Both the position numbers and the translations under genes were made by a program. This document shows, in pieces, positions 46,315 to 59,032 of a DNA stretch of 64,000 nt. The stretch is from Primulina eburnea. Taxonomy: Eukaryota > Streptophyta > Magnoliopsida > Lamiales > Gesneriaceae. The DNA lies in the NCBI RefSeq assembly GCF_022965805.1, contig NC_133101.1, positions 8,841,069 through 8,905,068 of the forward strand, in the 5' to 3' direction. Position 1 is the stretch's first letter, and each line of letters begins with the position of its first letter. The notes under the pieces are model-generated. The model saw only the letters and a list, made by a program, of their open reading frames with translations, was not told the origin of the DNA and made no database searches.

Positions 46315-46820
46315 GTGGCGTTATCCGTGGGAAATTTTGCAACATAATACAATAAGAAGACCACGAGTTAATAAGATGAAATGATATCTCCATTTATACG
46401 AAGCCTTTTGAGTAAAGGACACACAACAATAACATATTCGATTGATCATCCCATGAAACTATTACAAATGTGGCTTTTGATATTCTAAAAATTATAGGGA
46501 GAAATTAGAATGGACGTTAAACAAAAATTATATCAATTGGACATAATATTTTCTAATTTGGTTCAACATAGGAAGCAAACGTTAAAAGGGTAATGAATGA
46601 CCAAGTATGAACTCATTAAAAGAGACGAGAAGGGAACCTCTTTTAGCCGTTTCAGGATTTTAGGATGGGAATACAAAGGGTCAAATGTTTCAGAGTGCTG
46701 ACCCAGGAAACATGCAATGATTACAAAGATGGTAGCTATACAGTAGTTTGCCCCTCCAAAAAGTCACTAAAAGCTCCCACTACTCGTATGCTTTATAAAT
46801 TAGTATAATTCTTGCCCTAT
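46315..46820. other. Spacer and ABIL promoter region
   Basis: No gene. A TATA-like TATAAAT at 46794-46800 fits a transcription start near 46825 for the ABIL leader exon. Confidence 0.4.
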
Positions 46821-46824
46821 CGTG

Positions 46825-47892
46825 CTTTTCTCCATGCCATTCTTCCCCTTTATATGCTCCTCAAACTTGAGCTTAATCCCACAAAAAGAATTGAAAAGAT
46901 TATTCAGAAAATCTTGTCGTTTTTCTTGTGGGTTTAGTCAAATTCTTGGCACCCAACCATAATCGTCGCTGTCGGGCCTATTCGTGCTGTCTTTATTTTG
47001 CCTATCTTGAATCCATGATCAAGCTTGAATGTGAAGGGATTGTTGGGTGTTCGTTTTTTTTTTTTTTTTTTTTTTGCATTTTTTAGTTCCAGAAAGAAAG
47101 AAAGCAGTGTTATTTTTCTGTTTCATTGTTTTTCTTCTTGTGAATTGCTGAAAAGGAGTGTTGAACATTTTTTGAAGTTTGAAGGTGAGTTTTTGAATCC
47201 TTGAACTTGAGACTGAGGGATTATGTTTTATTTACCTCTTCAATTTTGTTATGAATTTGCTGTTCTATGAGTGCCTTACTGCCTTGTATGTAATTTGATT
47301 GAATTGGCTTCCAAATCTTGTTTTCTTGTAAATTTTTTTGATTTCCCTATCGCAATCATTTTGGTGGTTTTTTAGGATAAAATGGTATTCAGTGAACTTC
47401 ATGAAACATTGTTTTATATATATATATAAAATATTGGAGCGTATTGGTCGAGTTTTGTCTATATTAGCTTTTCTATGGAATCCTAGTTCCTTTAAAATAT
47501 GGATTTTGTTATTGGGAAAAGGCATTATCCTGGCTCATTCTTCTCAATGTCTTGTCCCTTTGCGCTGCACACTCTAGTGTTTGTCTTTGTTATAGTTGCT
47601 GATTTTCAACGATGGGAAGAGATTCTAGCTGTCCATACGTTTCTTGTAAAAATAAAAGAAAACATAACTTTTTTTTTCCTTATTCTTTATCAGGATTGCA
47701 CAATTTCTTCCAAGGACCGTCATGTTTACGATTCTAAGTTCTGTTAATTATTTGACTGTGCACAGTTCAATTTTTTTTAGCTTCATTGAATGAGATTTAA
47801 ATCACAATTTCGTTATTATGTTATATTGGTGGGAATGGTTGTTGCAGTGTAGAAAAAGACCTTTTAGCGACCATTTTAGTCCTTCCGATTCG
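46825..47892 (+). promoter_or_regulatory. 5' leader exon and leader intron of the ABIL gene
   Basis: A CT-rich leader ends at the donor TTGAAG|GTGAGT (about 47184) and resumes after TTGTTGCAG (47848). That leaves an intron of about 660 bp in the leader, followed by 45 bases to the ATG. Leader introns in plant genes often raise expression; that role here is inferred. Confidence 0.5.
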
Positions 47893-50538
47893 ATGGAGAC
47901 AATGACTGCAACTGCTTCAATGCAATTCCCCCGTGAGCCAGCCAATTATGACGAGGTCTCCATGCAGCAGAGTATGCTCTTTTCTGATAGTTTGAAGGTG
48001 ATTTATTGTTTCTTTTATGGTTCTTTAATGTTCATCTATTTGGTGGTCCTTACTGTATGGTAGAATTTCATTACTGATTTTATCCTATCCTAGTCAAATA
48101 AATATCAAAGCGAATTCATGATGATGGTGGATCGAGTTGTAAAATGGTGAAAATGAAATATCCGTGTGAAACAAGTATAATAATTTATATTTAGCAAATC
48201 TGGACCATGATTTGTTGTGAAACTGCAATGGGTAAAGATCTCTTCACTGTTAGTTTCGAATCATATTCATATATATAAAGGGACGACTCCAGGAATTAAG
48301 TCGAGTGGTCGAAACTAATTAAGTACAAATGAAAATATTTTGTTATCTAAAGGGAGTCAGTTGCCCCTACTCTTGCTGTACACGGTCGCTCCAGTGTTTG
48401 TTACTGTTAACAGACCATATCCGTTTGAGTTCTTTCTAGTTTAGGAGGAAAGAAGCGAAGCTTGCATTTGGATCGAAAATTGGAATCAAAGAATTCCACA
48501 ACTACAGTATAAATACAATTAGCTGTTTAAATGTCTGCCGTTTGATAATGTGTTTTTCAATGACCTTTCTGATATTTACTTTGCAGCTTCATTGTTTTGG
48601 CCTGGCTTTGGAGTTTAGATACAACAACTAGATATTGTTTCGTTTATTTCTGTAGGACTTGAAGAATCTTAGCAAACAACTGTACTCAGCAGCAGAATAC
48701 TTTGAGTTGTCTTATACCAATGATGACCAAAAATATATGTGAGTTGTTATACTAGATTATTGAAGAGGTCAATTTCAAGTTTTTCTTAATATTATATCTG
48801 CTCCAACTCCAAGAAAGTTTTTTCTCAAGTTGCCCCTCCCAAAATATTGCTGATTATGTAGAGTGGTGAATACATTGAAAGATTATGCCATTAAAGCTCT
48901 TGTCAATACAGTGGATCATCTGGGCTCGGTGACATATAAGGTTAATGATTTGTTGGACGAAAAGGTTGATGGAGTCACTCGAACCGAGCTTCGTGTGTCT
49001 TGCATTGAGCAGGTGATGCAAAATTTCATGACTGCTGCTACTACGTTGCAATTCTTGATTTTAGAATATTAATTCCATATGTTTATAGTCCATAAACCAG
49101 AAATTCTATCACCATGTACATGATATTATCTGCATTCTGTGAACTTGAGTATAACACCTCCTAACATGCTAATTGTATTACTTCTGTATCCTGGGATACA
49201 CATAATCTTTTATTGCGTAGATCTCAACAAATGAACTATTTTTTTCGTTCCGAATCTTGAATGTGTTTATGATGTATTTAGAGACTTCGGACGTGCCGAG
49301 ATTATATTGATCGGGAAGGTCTTTCTCAGCAGTCATTAGTGATCAAGACTCCCAAGTACCACAAGAGATACATCCTGCCAAGTAAATTGTTACATATTAG
49401 ATTATTTTCGATTATAATAAATTTTCTTATGCAAAATTTTTTTCTCCTATTGTTTAGTGGGAGAGATTGTGGATGGAGCCATTTGCTCGAAGTCGAAATA
49501 CCGAGGATGCAACCAGGATGATGGCGATGGCTGGCACCGATTCAAGAATGGTAGGGTGTCGAATATTTCTCATTTCATGTCGAGTTCGTTGCATTTGCAT
49601 AACCTTATTTCATAAAATTTTAGTTCTCACGAGATAATATAACTTGCAGCTATACGAACAACGATAAACGAAACTCCACCAGCTGTAGTCAGGTGAGTTC
49701 TTTGTGCACCAAATCATCATCCATCAAGTTTACACATCGAGGTCACATAGTTACTGGGGCTGAACCAACGCCCGGCCTCTCGACAAAAGGAAAAATTTAA
49801 ATTTTATGTTTAATTGATCTTCTGAAAATCTATATTGTATCAGGGTAATTCCACCGTCTAAACAGTCCATATAAGGAGGACCCCGCCCCTTCTTTTTCAC
49901 AAAACTTTATGCTGTTTTCTTTTGCAGTAAAGGGCATTCAACGTTACCTTCTCCTAAACTTACTCCAAGATTTGGAAGTTTTTCATTCTCCGACATGCCT
50001 AATAGAGATACGGGTTCGTTACTACTTCCTATATCAATAATCAACTGAAAGATGAGTCTTCATTTTCAAGAATTAATTGTGATCATCATGCTTTTTTTTT
50101 TTTTTTGTTTCTTGTAACCAGAAAAAAGAACAGTATCACCGCACCGGTTTCCACTTCTACGGACCAGTTCGCTCTCGAGTAAGCCCACTACCCCAAAAAC
50201 TTCAAATCCAACCACCCCAAATCGTAGCCGCCCGACGACACCAGACCCTTCTCTTGGAAGACAAACGGTAACATGAACAAGATCCTTCCTTCTCTTTCAA
50301 TGGTTATCTGCTCAGCTAGGAGCTCATATTAACTCTTGTGCTTCTTCTATCGGTTAAAATTGGCAGTACCGTCTCTGAACCTCGGAAATCAGCGTCAATG
50401 CGAATTCGCAAAGGAAAAGAAAGTCCCAAAGAGAACGAACAGTATCCTAGCAAGAGCAAACGGCTACTCAAATCGTTGCTCAGTAGACGGAAATCAAAGA
50501 AAGATGATACCTTGTATACTTATTTGGATGAATATTGA
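47893..50538 (+). CDS. ABI-like (ABIL2/3-type) subunit of the SCAR/WAVE complex, one base out of frame at the 3' end
   Basis: ABIL proteins are the plant Abi subunits of the SCAR/WAVE complex that activates ARP2/3 actin nucleation. Exons: 47893-47997, 48656-48738, 48862-49012, 49282-49381, 49458-49550, 49650-49692, 49928-50013, 50122-50267, 50367-50538. Conserved blocks: [84 protein letters not shown], and the last-exon [10 protein letters not shown]...[13 protein letters not shown]. Coding bases total 979, one too many: exon 8 ends at phase 0, but the conserved last exon needs another frame, so a strict reading stops at TGA 50376-50378 after 272 residues instead of about 325. No alternative GT or AG rescues it. 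Assembly error or recent mutation. Confidence 0.88.
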
Positions 50539-51701
50539 TGGAAAAAATGTTGGGGGTGAAAAAGAAATCCTGCATGAATCAATTCAATCATCCTCTAATC
50601 AGCCTTTTGCTAATTTTTTTTTTTTGTTTACTTTTTTCTTCGAGTTTCATTGGGAGAGTTGTGTGATTTTTGTTTTCTTCATTAGGCTTCAGGTTCACAT
50701 CTTGATTTTGCAATATTGAGAGTAAGTGTAATTCATCAAGAATATAATTTTTAAAAGTTAATGCAAGCATTTGTCAGAGGAAAATCAACTTTCAATATTG
50801 CATATTTTTATTAATATATAATTTGAACATTGTTTAATTTGCATTTAATATTGCATTTTGTACATAAAAATAAGGGCAAAAACTTGTGTGAGACGGTCTC
50901 ACGGATCGTATTTATGAGACGGATCTCTTATTTGGGTCACCCATAAAAAAGTATTATTTTTTATGCTAAGAATATTATTTTTTATTGTGAATATGGATAG
51001 TGTTGACCCGTCTCACAGATTATGATCTGTGAGAGGGTCTCACGTGAGACTCACTACAAAATAATAGAGCTTTATATATAAAATGGAATTCAAATAACAA
51101 TAAATCATTAGCCATAGTTTGATCAAAAAAATCTTTTGTTTGATGTAAATTTAGGGGAGCTTAGAAGTTCAAATCTTTTAAATTGAGCAGAATCTTCACT
51201 CTTTTAATGCCAAATTTAAGATTGCATCATCACAAAAATTGTCGAGACTGTTTTTGAACTCGATTTTGTGAGATGTATCTCATATCCAACACGACTTGAC
51301 TCATCAAAATATATAATTTTTTGTCAAAAATATTATTTTTCAACCCAAATAAATTCGTGAAACCATCTTACAGGGAGCGTACTCATTAAATTATTATTTT
51401 TTTAAAAAATATTTATATTCAGCTTAATGATATTCGAAATCAAACTTGAATTTAGAAATAAGATCCATAATATTCTTGAGTGGGCGAATCATTCCCTTAA
51501 TTAGTAGAATAAATAAATATATTTCACTTTGGTTTTTTTGTTTGGATTAGAATTCCATGGGCTGTAGCTTGTTTGGCTAAACTTGTTGGACAAATAAAAT
51601 AAGCATATCAGAATATTCTTATGGTATATTACTCATATTTATATGAATCAATATACATGCATATATGTCCATTAACTGATCAAATCTCTCTTCATGCTTA
51701 G
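50539..51701. other. Intergenic DNA with two copies of the 182-bp repeat
   Basis: A good plus-strand copy (50875-51057) and an old one (about 51240-51385). The rest is AT-rich without a gene; the ABIL 3' UTR probably ends before 50740. Confidence 0.55.
50875..51057 (+). mobile_element. 182-bp MITE-like repeat copy
   Basis: Starts GGCAAAAACTTG and ends CTCACTAC. The flanks are A-rich and the duplication is only approximate. Confidence 0.78.
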
Positions 51702-51821
51702 AGTTCCGCCGCCGTCTCCGCTCCTCGAGTCAGCGGCGGTTTGGTACCTCCAGATTCGGGCAAGCGGAAGATCAGGAGACGAAATGCCGGAATGGATCGA
51801 AATGTAAACATGCTCATGTAA
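51702..51821 (+). pseudogene. Orphan exon-like segment, 39 codons plus stop
   Basis: A GC-rich island in AT-rich DNA, preceded by an acceptor-like ATGCTTAG. It reads without interruption SSAAVSAPRVSGGLVPPDSG then KRKIRRRNAGMDRN and ends TAA. Codon use is gene-like, but no partner exon is visible upstream. It may be a last exon of an unfound gene, or a captured or stranded fragment. I do not recognise the protein. Confidence 0.35.
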
Positions 51822-53069
51822 ATATGTAAGTATATGTTACTAATCCAGCTTATTTATCTTTTTGTGAAGTTTTATTGATTAGTTTTTCTACGGGAAAACC
51901 GCGCAAATCTCTGGTTTTAGTTATTTGTCATGTAACTTGTTCTTTTATCTGTTTTATTCTCAAATAATTCACGATTTTAATTAACTAATTTATACTTTTT
52001 TTTCAATTTTAATCTTTTTTTATCAGCTTGATGACCTAGCATCGAACATTTCAATAATTTTCAATGTCGCAACATTGTTTTCTCGCGTCTTATATGCACT
52101 CTAGTGTAAAATTACAAAAATTAAACCTAAATTAGTGGACTAGATCTCGAATTATCTAAAATCACCAAAAAAATTACAAATTAAATGAACAAAAACATAA
52201 GAGTATGTCTAATTGTGTGACGATCTCACGATTTTTTATCTGTGATACGGGTCAACCCTATCGATATTCACAATAAAAAGTAATACTCTTAGCATAAAAA
52301 ATAATATTTTTTCATGAATGACCCAAATAAGAGATCTGTCTCACAAAATACGACCCGTGAGACCGTCTCGCAAGTTTTTACCAAAATATAATTCTTCATT
52401 AATTAAATTATGCTTTATCCTGATTGGATGAGCTTTGAATTATATGTGAAACTGTCTTAAATGTTGTTAGAAAATCTTCTGAATTGTTTGGATCCAACGG
52501 TAATTTTTTCTTTATTTTCCGAAGTTGTGCATATTTATTAACATTTAATTTTATTTAAAAAGTATATGGGATTATTCTTAATATGAATTTCCTGATGTAT
52601 GAATCCACTAAGTTAATGAATGAGATTCAGAGGGAATAAAGAGAAGTAATGTATTAACTTCTAAGAAGATAATTAATGTAAACAATTAAATAAATTGGCA
52701 TTCCATATAAATTTACTTGTACATTAAGTTGATATCTATCAACATAATTTGATTTGGACAAGAATCAGAAACAAGATACACAAATTTCATTCAAGTGGAG
52801 CCAGAAGTAGCAAGTTTTTGCTGTTGCAAGATTAGTTCACTTCCTAAAACCAGTGACTAAGATGCAACCCTGGATGAACACCAACCAGCCTTCTCATTGC
52901 CCTCATCCCAAAATTTTTACACTGTCAGATTTCCTGTCGATCAAATACATTTTCCTCGTCCTGTAATACACCTTCCCATGTCATAACATGATGAATCGAA
53001 AGGTGTGATTATTTTGTTTCCAGCAGCAGAAAAAGAGTTACCAATAGATGAGGCTCCACCAGTATAGGC
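51822..53069. other. Intergenic DNA and 3' flank of the hydrolase gene
   Basis: Contains the repeat at 52201-52382. The part after about 52780 is probably the 3' UTR of the minus-strand hydrolase gene. No other gene. Confidence 0.5.
52201..52382 (-). mobile_element. 182-bp MITE-like repeat copy
   Basis: 182 bp between AAAACATAA (52192-52200) and AAAATATAA (52383-52391), 8 of 9 matching. Confidence 0.87.
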
Positions 53070-56000
53070 TTATGCAAGGGCAGATCCAACTCTTACTGGT
53101 TTGAGGCTTCTTGCAGCTCTTCGGATGTACTCGAACGCTAATACAAAGAGCCCGAAAAAATATATTAGGAAAACATGCAGCTTCTCTGCACTTTCAACTA
53201 TGAAAGATGAATTGATTGCTCTCCATAACAAGTTCTGAGTAGATTTGGAACCTGCAAAGAGTATACGTTTTAAGGATTCTTGATCTTTAGTAAGAAATGT
53301 AACTTTAGCCGTCTTTTATACGTTCTAGACCAGTGGAATGGGATCAGAAAATCAATAACAGGGCGGCAATATTAAAAAGTTATAGTTTCCAAAATTTGGA
53401 GATGATAAATTCTCATTTTTTGTTACATGTATAGAAGAAAATCTACAAGTAAATAGGAATTGTTAGGAGAGTCAGCGACCACCCTTGCTGCCCTTATCTG
53501 CTTCTGCCACTTATTTAGACAGGTGATAGTAAAGAAGTAGAATTTATGCACGAATAACTTACTGTTGTTTTTACTCGAAAGATTTGTCCACTCTTGTAGA
53601 CTTATATTTTCAGATGCCTTCATCAACTCGAGAAGAGCTTTATTGACCTGAACTTCCAACCAAAAGATACAATGTGAGCATCTTTGCATTCGATTTCATA
53701 ACCAATTTATTTTGCATGAAAATATGAATTAGTTTTTTCCTAGCTGAGATTAGCTTGGTTTTAGGTTTCTCACAAGGTTGCTTCAATTATTCATAGTCTA
53801 GTAATACTTCATTCCTGTCAAAGACAAACTGCTATCACTACCTACTCGAAATGAGAGAGGATGTTAGGCCATATTAGTGCAAGAGAAAAGCTCAAAGCCA
53901 AAACACTAGTATTTTAAGCGGGACAAGTCTTTCAGTACTACATGTCCACTCTACAATACCTTCAAATAACATGGGATGTATAAATTATAATTTTAGGTAG
54001 TAGAAATGTTACCTCTTCAGCTCTCTCATGGCTCACGAGATGCCCGCCATTAAGTTCGACCATTCTGGCGGATGGACACAGTTTCTCCGCAAGCCGTTTT
54101 GCATGGCACATTTGAGCAATAACGTCATGTCTATATGTAATAATTTTGTCAGTCACTCGAGCAGATTTTTTTTCTTCACTTTTTCTAGATACACTAGATA
54201 CATGTACATAGCATTATTGAGCTACCTTCCATGAATGACCAATATAGGAAATCCAGAAGCACGTATAGATTCTAGCTCGGTTCGTGACATTTTATGTGTC
54301 CAGCAAGCATTTAACTGACCTTCAAATCCATAATGTGGCTGCATACCGGTCGATGATATGCCCTTCACATATTCCTGAAGAATGAAAGAATAATATAAGG
54401 ATATTGCAATCTCATTCTTATCAACAAGACTCGAATTTAATTCACCAAGAAACGGGGAAATCTACAATCAAAATCTTGTATATTTCCCTCATAGTGATTT
54501 CATAAAATCATGACAGTCAAAGTAATTTAACGGCCTCAAAACCAAAAATCCATTGAAAAGGAAGAAAATACATTTAAACTTCCAAGTACAAAGTAGTACA
54601 TTTGTCAGGTTTATGTACTCAAAAGTTGCTAACAAATCCTTACTTGGTATAATATTAATCTTCTGGTCTTCTGTCCAACATACTCTTCCAGATATTCCTG
54701 CAAAGAAATTAAACATCGAATTCCAGTTGTCCAACATATTTAAAAAAACTATTAATTGAAAATATGAACATGGATATATGTCCAAATTACATCCAAGTGT
54801 AAAGGAGAATTCCTAGATAAAACCTGTGAGTAATGTGTATCTAAATCAACAGCTGCTCTCTGCTCAGGAGTTTTTGCCCTCAGAAAACGAATTGCAATCG
54901 ACAAACTCTGGCGATCGATCTGAAAACATAAGAAATATTTTGACATCTAACACAAATACACCAGTTCAAATGATGTGCTATATCAAATTCTAAGAATCAG
55001 CAACAACCCTTTCATTGCAAAATTTCCAAAAACAAATCATTAGACGCCAAGCCAAAGAGATCCTACAAGGATTCATACCTTTGGTATACATTCATAACCT
55101 CCACCAGTTACATTTAATAGAGCCAAAGATAAAACTCTTGCAGGCACCATCGATGCCAATTTACAAGCAATCATAGCTCCTGCAATATAGAAAACGAGCT
55201 CATAAATTAACAAAGAAACCCATTTGATGCAGAATTTTGATTCTACAGAGATATTTAATATTCTGCAGACATATTTAGTAATAGAAACAACAGAAACATT
55301 GTGGAACTCTCCACTTTAAGCACCCAAAATCTATTCAGGAGATGCGAACAAATCCAATAGAAAGGAAAAAATCATATTTTTACATTAGAACTTAACACTT
55401 GAGACCTAAAAAAAAATAAATCTCATAGTCGAGATCAGACTCAATAACCTTGAACACGAATCAAATTACATATGAGAGAACTTTTTCAAGTGCTCTGAAC
55501 CGACATCACTTGACTGAATCTTTCCATTAAACTCATACCTAAAGGAGAAGAACTTGGTCAAAAAAATGCCAACTTCAAATTGAAAAGTCAAAGAACTCAC
55601 CCATTGAATGGCCAAACACATGAGCTTTTTTCCAACCCAAGTGATTCATTAAAGCTATTGCATCGCTTGCCATAGTTTTGGTCCTGTAATAGTACATTCA
55701 TCCTCTTCAATAACACGAGATAATTTCAAAGATACAACTCGAATTTTCATAACAATTTGAATCCCACTCTAATTCAAGAAGAATTTTAGTGGGTCACACA
55801 TAAAATTCCAGTCTTGAAAATATTTTATAGATTGTTCTATTTTTCCACTAATTAACAAAAGATACATAAAACTAACACACACACAAAAAAAAATCGAAGA
55901 TAAAATATAAAGTTGAAAATCGTAGTATAAGGATAATTAAATCAAGAAAAAGTAATATAATACCCAAACAATCATATATAAGTTTCTAACAATGAAAGGA

Positions 56001-56515
56001 AATTATTAAATATCCTCAACTAAAGCTAAGGTTTTATAATGTATAGAAGTGTATTACGTATATTCAGATTTTTTGATGGGAATGGAGCTCCGACCGATTC
56101 CACGATTATCAAACGCGCAAACCTCCACGCCAGAACCGCCGGCGCCGCCGCTCTCATTGCCCTGATCGCCGTCCGCCGATTCACTACCCTTAGGGATGGT
56201 CGTTCCGACCAGACCCTTTATCTGTGGGCCCCAAGAATCGTGTGTCGCAGCTAATCCTACAGTCGACAAATTAAAAGATAAAAATGTGAAAAATCAGCAA
56301 ACAAGCACATTTAATCCAAAACCCATATAAGGAAAAAAAATTAAAACGAAACAAATTCTTTGAAATAACATATCGAGAATCTCAATAAAAAAAAGTTCAG
56401 ACAATGCGTTACCGATGATCATAAGAACTTTGACGGGTCCTCCGCCATAGAGTCTGTAAAAAATTTTGATTCCATCGTTGCTGCTCGGTGCTTCGCCGAC
56501 GCTGCAGAACGGCAT
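53070..56515 (-). CDS. Alpha/beta-hydrolase superfamily protein
   Basis: Ten exons (minus): 56515-56413, 56256-56058, 55683-55601, 55179-55079, 54919-54824, 54697-54644, 54374-54226, 54130-54013, 53647-53563, 53251-53070. All junctions are GT-AG, phases agree, 389 residues, intact. The fold is an alpha/beta-hydrolase: strand and turn IIGLAATHDSWGPQ, then AFDNRGIGRSS, the nucleophile elbow GHSMG (Ser127), the acid in HGRHDVIAQ (Asp264) and the His in NGGHLVSHER (His292). The C-terminal part has a hydrophobic helix (LHVFLIYFFGLFVLAFEY), so the protein is probably membrane-anchored. The substrate is unknown; plant homologues are annotated only by fold. A low-complexity Gly/Ser/Glu insert (residues about 60-80) is unusual but in frame. 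Confidence 0.92.
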
Positions 56516-56742
56516 TTTTTTGTCTTCCTTTGATTGTTTCTGGGTGCGAATGGGTTTGATTCAAAGGATTTTGGAGAGAAAAATGGATGAGACGAAGCAG
56601 AGGATTCAACGGAAGATAAAAGATTCACGAGCTATACACGCGCGTGTTAACTAGGCGTGTTGTTCCAACTTTTTCACAATCGGGTCGATCTCTTATAAAA
56701 AAGATTCAATCTCGTGTCTCGAGCGGGAATGATATATACTAA
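56516..56742. other. 5' flank of the hydrolase gene
   Basis: Probable leader and promoter on the minus strand. The plus-strand frame here is fortuitous. Confidence 0.4.
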
Positions 56743-56924
56743 GAGTGAGTCTCATGTGAGATCGTCTCACGGGTTATAATCCGTGAGACGGGTCAACCCT
56801 ACCCATATTCATAATAAAAAGTGATACTCTTAGCATAAAAAGTAATATTTTTTCATGGGTGACCCAAATAAGAGATCCGTCTCACAAATACGACCCGTGA
56901 GATCGTCTCACACAAGTTTTTGCC
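56743..56924 (-). mobile_element. 182-bp MITE-like repeat copy
   Basis: 182 bp between ATATACTAA (56734-56742) and ATATATTAA (56925-56933), 8 of 9. It lies about 230 bases upstream of the hydrolase start codon. Confidence 0.87.
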
Positions 56925-56933
56925 ATATATTAA

Positions 56934-58840
56934 ATCTAGTTAAACCAACTCCAAAATAATTAATACCTATGAATACATAAAAATTATTAAATTAAGTATA
57001 GTTTAACTGAACGATCAAAAATTGTTATATTATATAAAATAATAATATAACATAATATAATATAATTATATTTATTTTTTAAATAAAAAATAAATCAAAA
57101 TGAACTCGAATATTACTAAAATATTAATTTTAACAAAGTTTAAAATCCAAATAAATATATATTTAACTAAAAATAAAATATAAAAATAAATATGAGAAAA
57201 CAATCAAATTCTAAAAAATTAGAAAAATGTCGAATTGGTCAGATTGATTTTTAATCAGCTCATCAATTCTTGACCGGTCAGACTGAAATCGATTTTGACC
57301 GATTTGATCGTAAAAACGATTTTTAGGTTATGTCCAATCCAGACCCATGGCCGATCCTGTCCGGTTTTAAAAATGTGTTGATCATCTATTTTCAATTCTA
57401 ATTTATGCCATTTATTTTTAATTTTTAATATAGTTATTTATTTTTATTTTAGATTTTAAATGTTGAAAAAAATGTACATATAAATTCATGTGTATTGGTT
57501 TTCTGTTTGGATTTTAATTTATTTATCTACTTTAAATTGAAACTCTATAGAAATCTTGAAGAAAATTTAAGCCATTAAGGTCCCATATTCCATGGATGTC
57601 CTTAGCTATTTTCGGTCCAGCATCTTGCTATTTTTTAACGGGAAAATTTATAAAATAACACTTGTCAATAAAAAAGTTATAAATAAGTTTTTTTTTAAAA
57701 TTTTCATTTATTAGCTTATATACTTACTTTTGATTTTTGGTTATAGTCAATATTTTTTTACGGTGTATTAACATTTTCTGATGTTATGAAAGTATTAATA
57801 CTAAATAGAACTAAAAGCCAAAAACTCAAAGTTTTGCATTAAAATCAAACTTTGAATCAGTGTTTTCATAATTGAACTAATAATCCAATCGGTTTATCTT
57901 AAAAAATAATACAACTGGTATGATAAGTTGAACCGAAAGTTGGACTGAAACCGCTATATTATATAAAATAATAAATAATATATTTTAAATTTTAATGTAT
58001 ATATATAAATAATAAAAAAATATCTATCCAAGTTTAAAATATAAACAATATATAATATAATTTTACAAATATATATTTAATAATAAATAAGATATTATCT
58101 TACTAAAATAATATTATAATTTAAAATCAAAATAATCATATATATATATAACTAAAGAAATTTAAATTTAAATATAAAAATAATTTTTTAAAGAAAAATA
58201 AAAAATCAATTTTTTAAAAAAATTAAAATGTGTGAATCAATCGGGCCGATTATTGACTAATTTGATCGGTTCTGACCGGTTTTGACCTGTCCAACTGGTT
58301 CTTGATCGATTTTGATCGGTTCTGGCCCCGAACAAACAATTTTTTAGCACTTTCCGATAAACTTATCAAATTTGGTTAGGCTCGTCGGACCGGCCCGCCC
58401 CGCTATAAAAATTGAACGGATTGGGTTGATAAAAGAGTAGCTCGTTTGGAGAGGGACTAAATGGGTTGAGTCCCGTTTGGGTTGCGGGTCAAGATGGGTC
58501 AAGCCCAAACGGGGCGGACTGACCCGCCGAATTAGGATAAAATTTTATATTTTTAAGTTTTAAGTTTTATATAAAAATTGAAATAAGTTTCATGTGCCTC
58601 CATGTCTTAGAACAAATATATTGATAATTTACTATTAGAACAAATTTATTGATATAGCAAGATTTGCTAAACAAATTTGTATTTTTATAATTTTTTTTAT
58701 CTGTGAATTTATTGTATTGGCTCGTTTTCATTGTAAAAAAGGAATTTATGGTTTCCACAGCATTGAAAACATGGCAGCTAAAAAGAGTTAGGTGGTCGTT
58801 GAGCCTTGTCCATGGTCGGTTTTCTTTAGAATTTTTTATT
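56934..58840. other. AT-rich DNA with degenerate transposon-like patches
   Basis: Patches near 57235-57365, 57890-57960 and 58240-58540 share GACCGGTT, GATCGATTTTGA and GGGTCAAG-type motifs typical of decayed non-autonomous elements. No gene. Confidence 0.45.
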
Positions 58841-59023
58841 GGCAAAAATATGTGTGAGACAGTCTCACATGTCGTATTTTGTGAAACAGATATCTTATTT
58901 AGTTCATCCATGAAAAAGTATTATTTTTTATGCTAAGAGTGTTACTTTTTATTGTGAATATCGGTAGGGTTGACCCGTCTCACAAATAAAGATTCGTGAG
59001 ATCGTCTCATAAAAGTCCCACTA
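58841..59023 (+). mobile_element. 182-bp MITE-like repeat copy
   Basis: 183 bp between two TTTTTTATT repeats (58832-58840 and 59024-59032). Confidence 0.82.
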
Positions 59024-59032
59024 TTTTTTATT

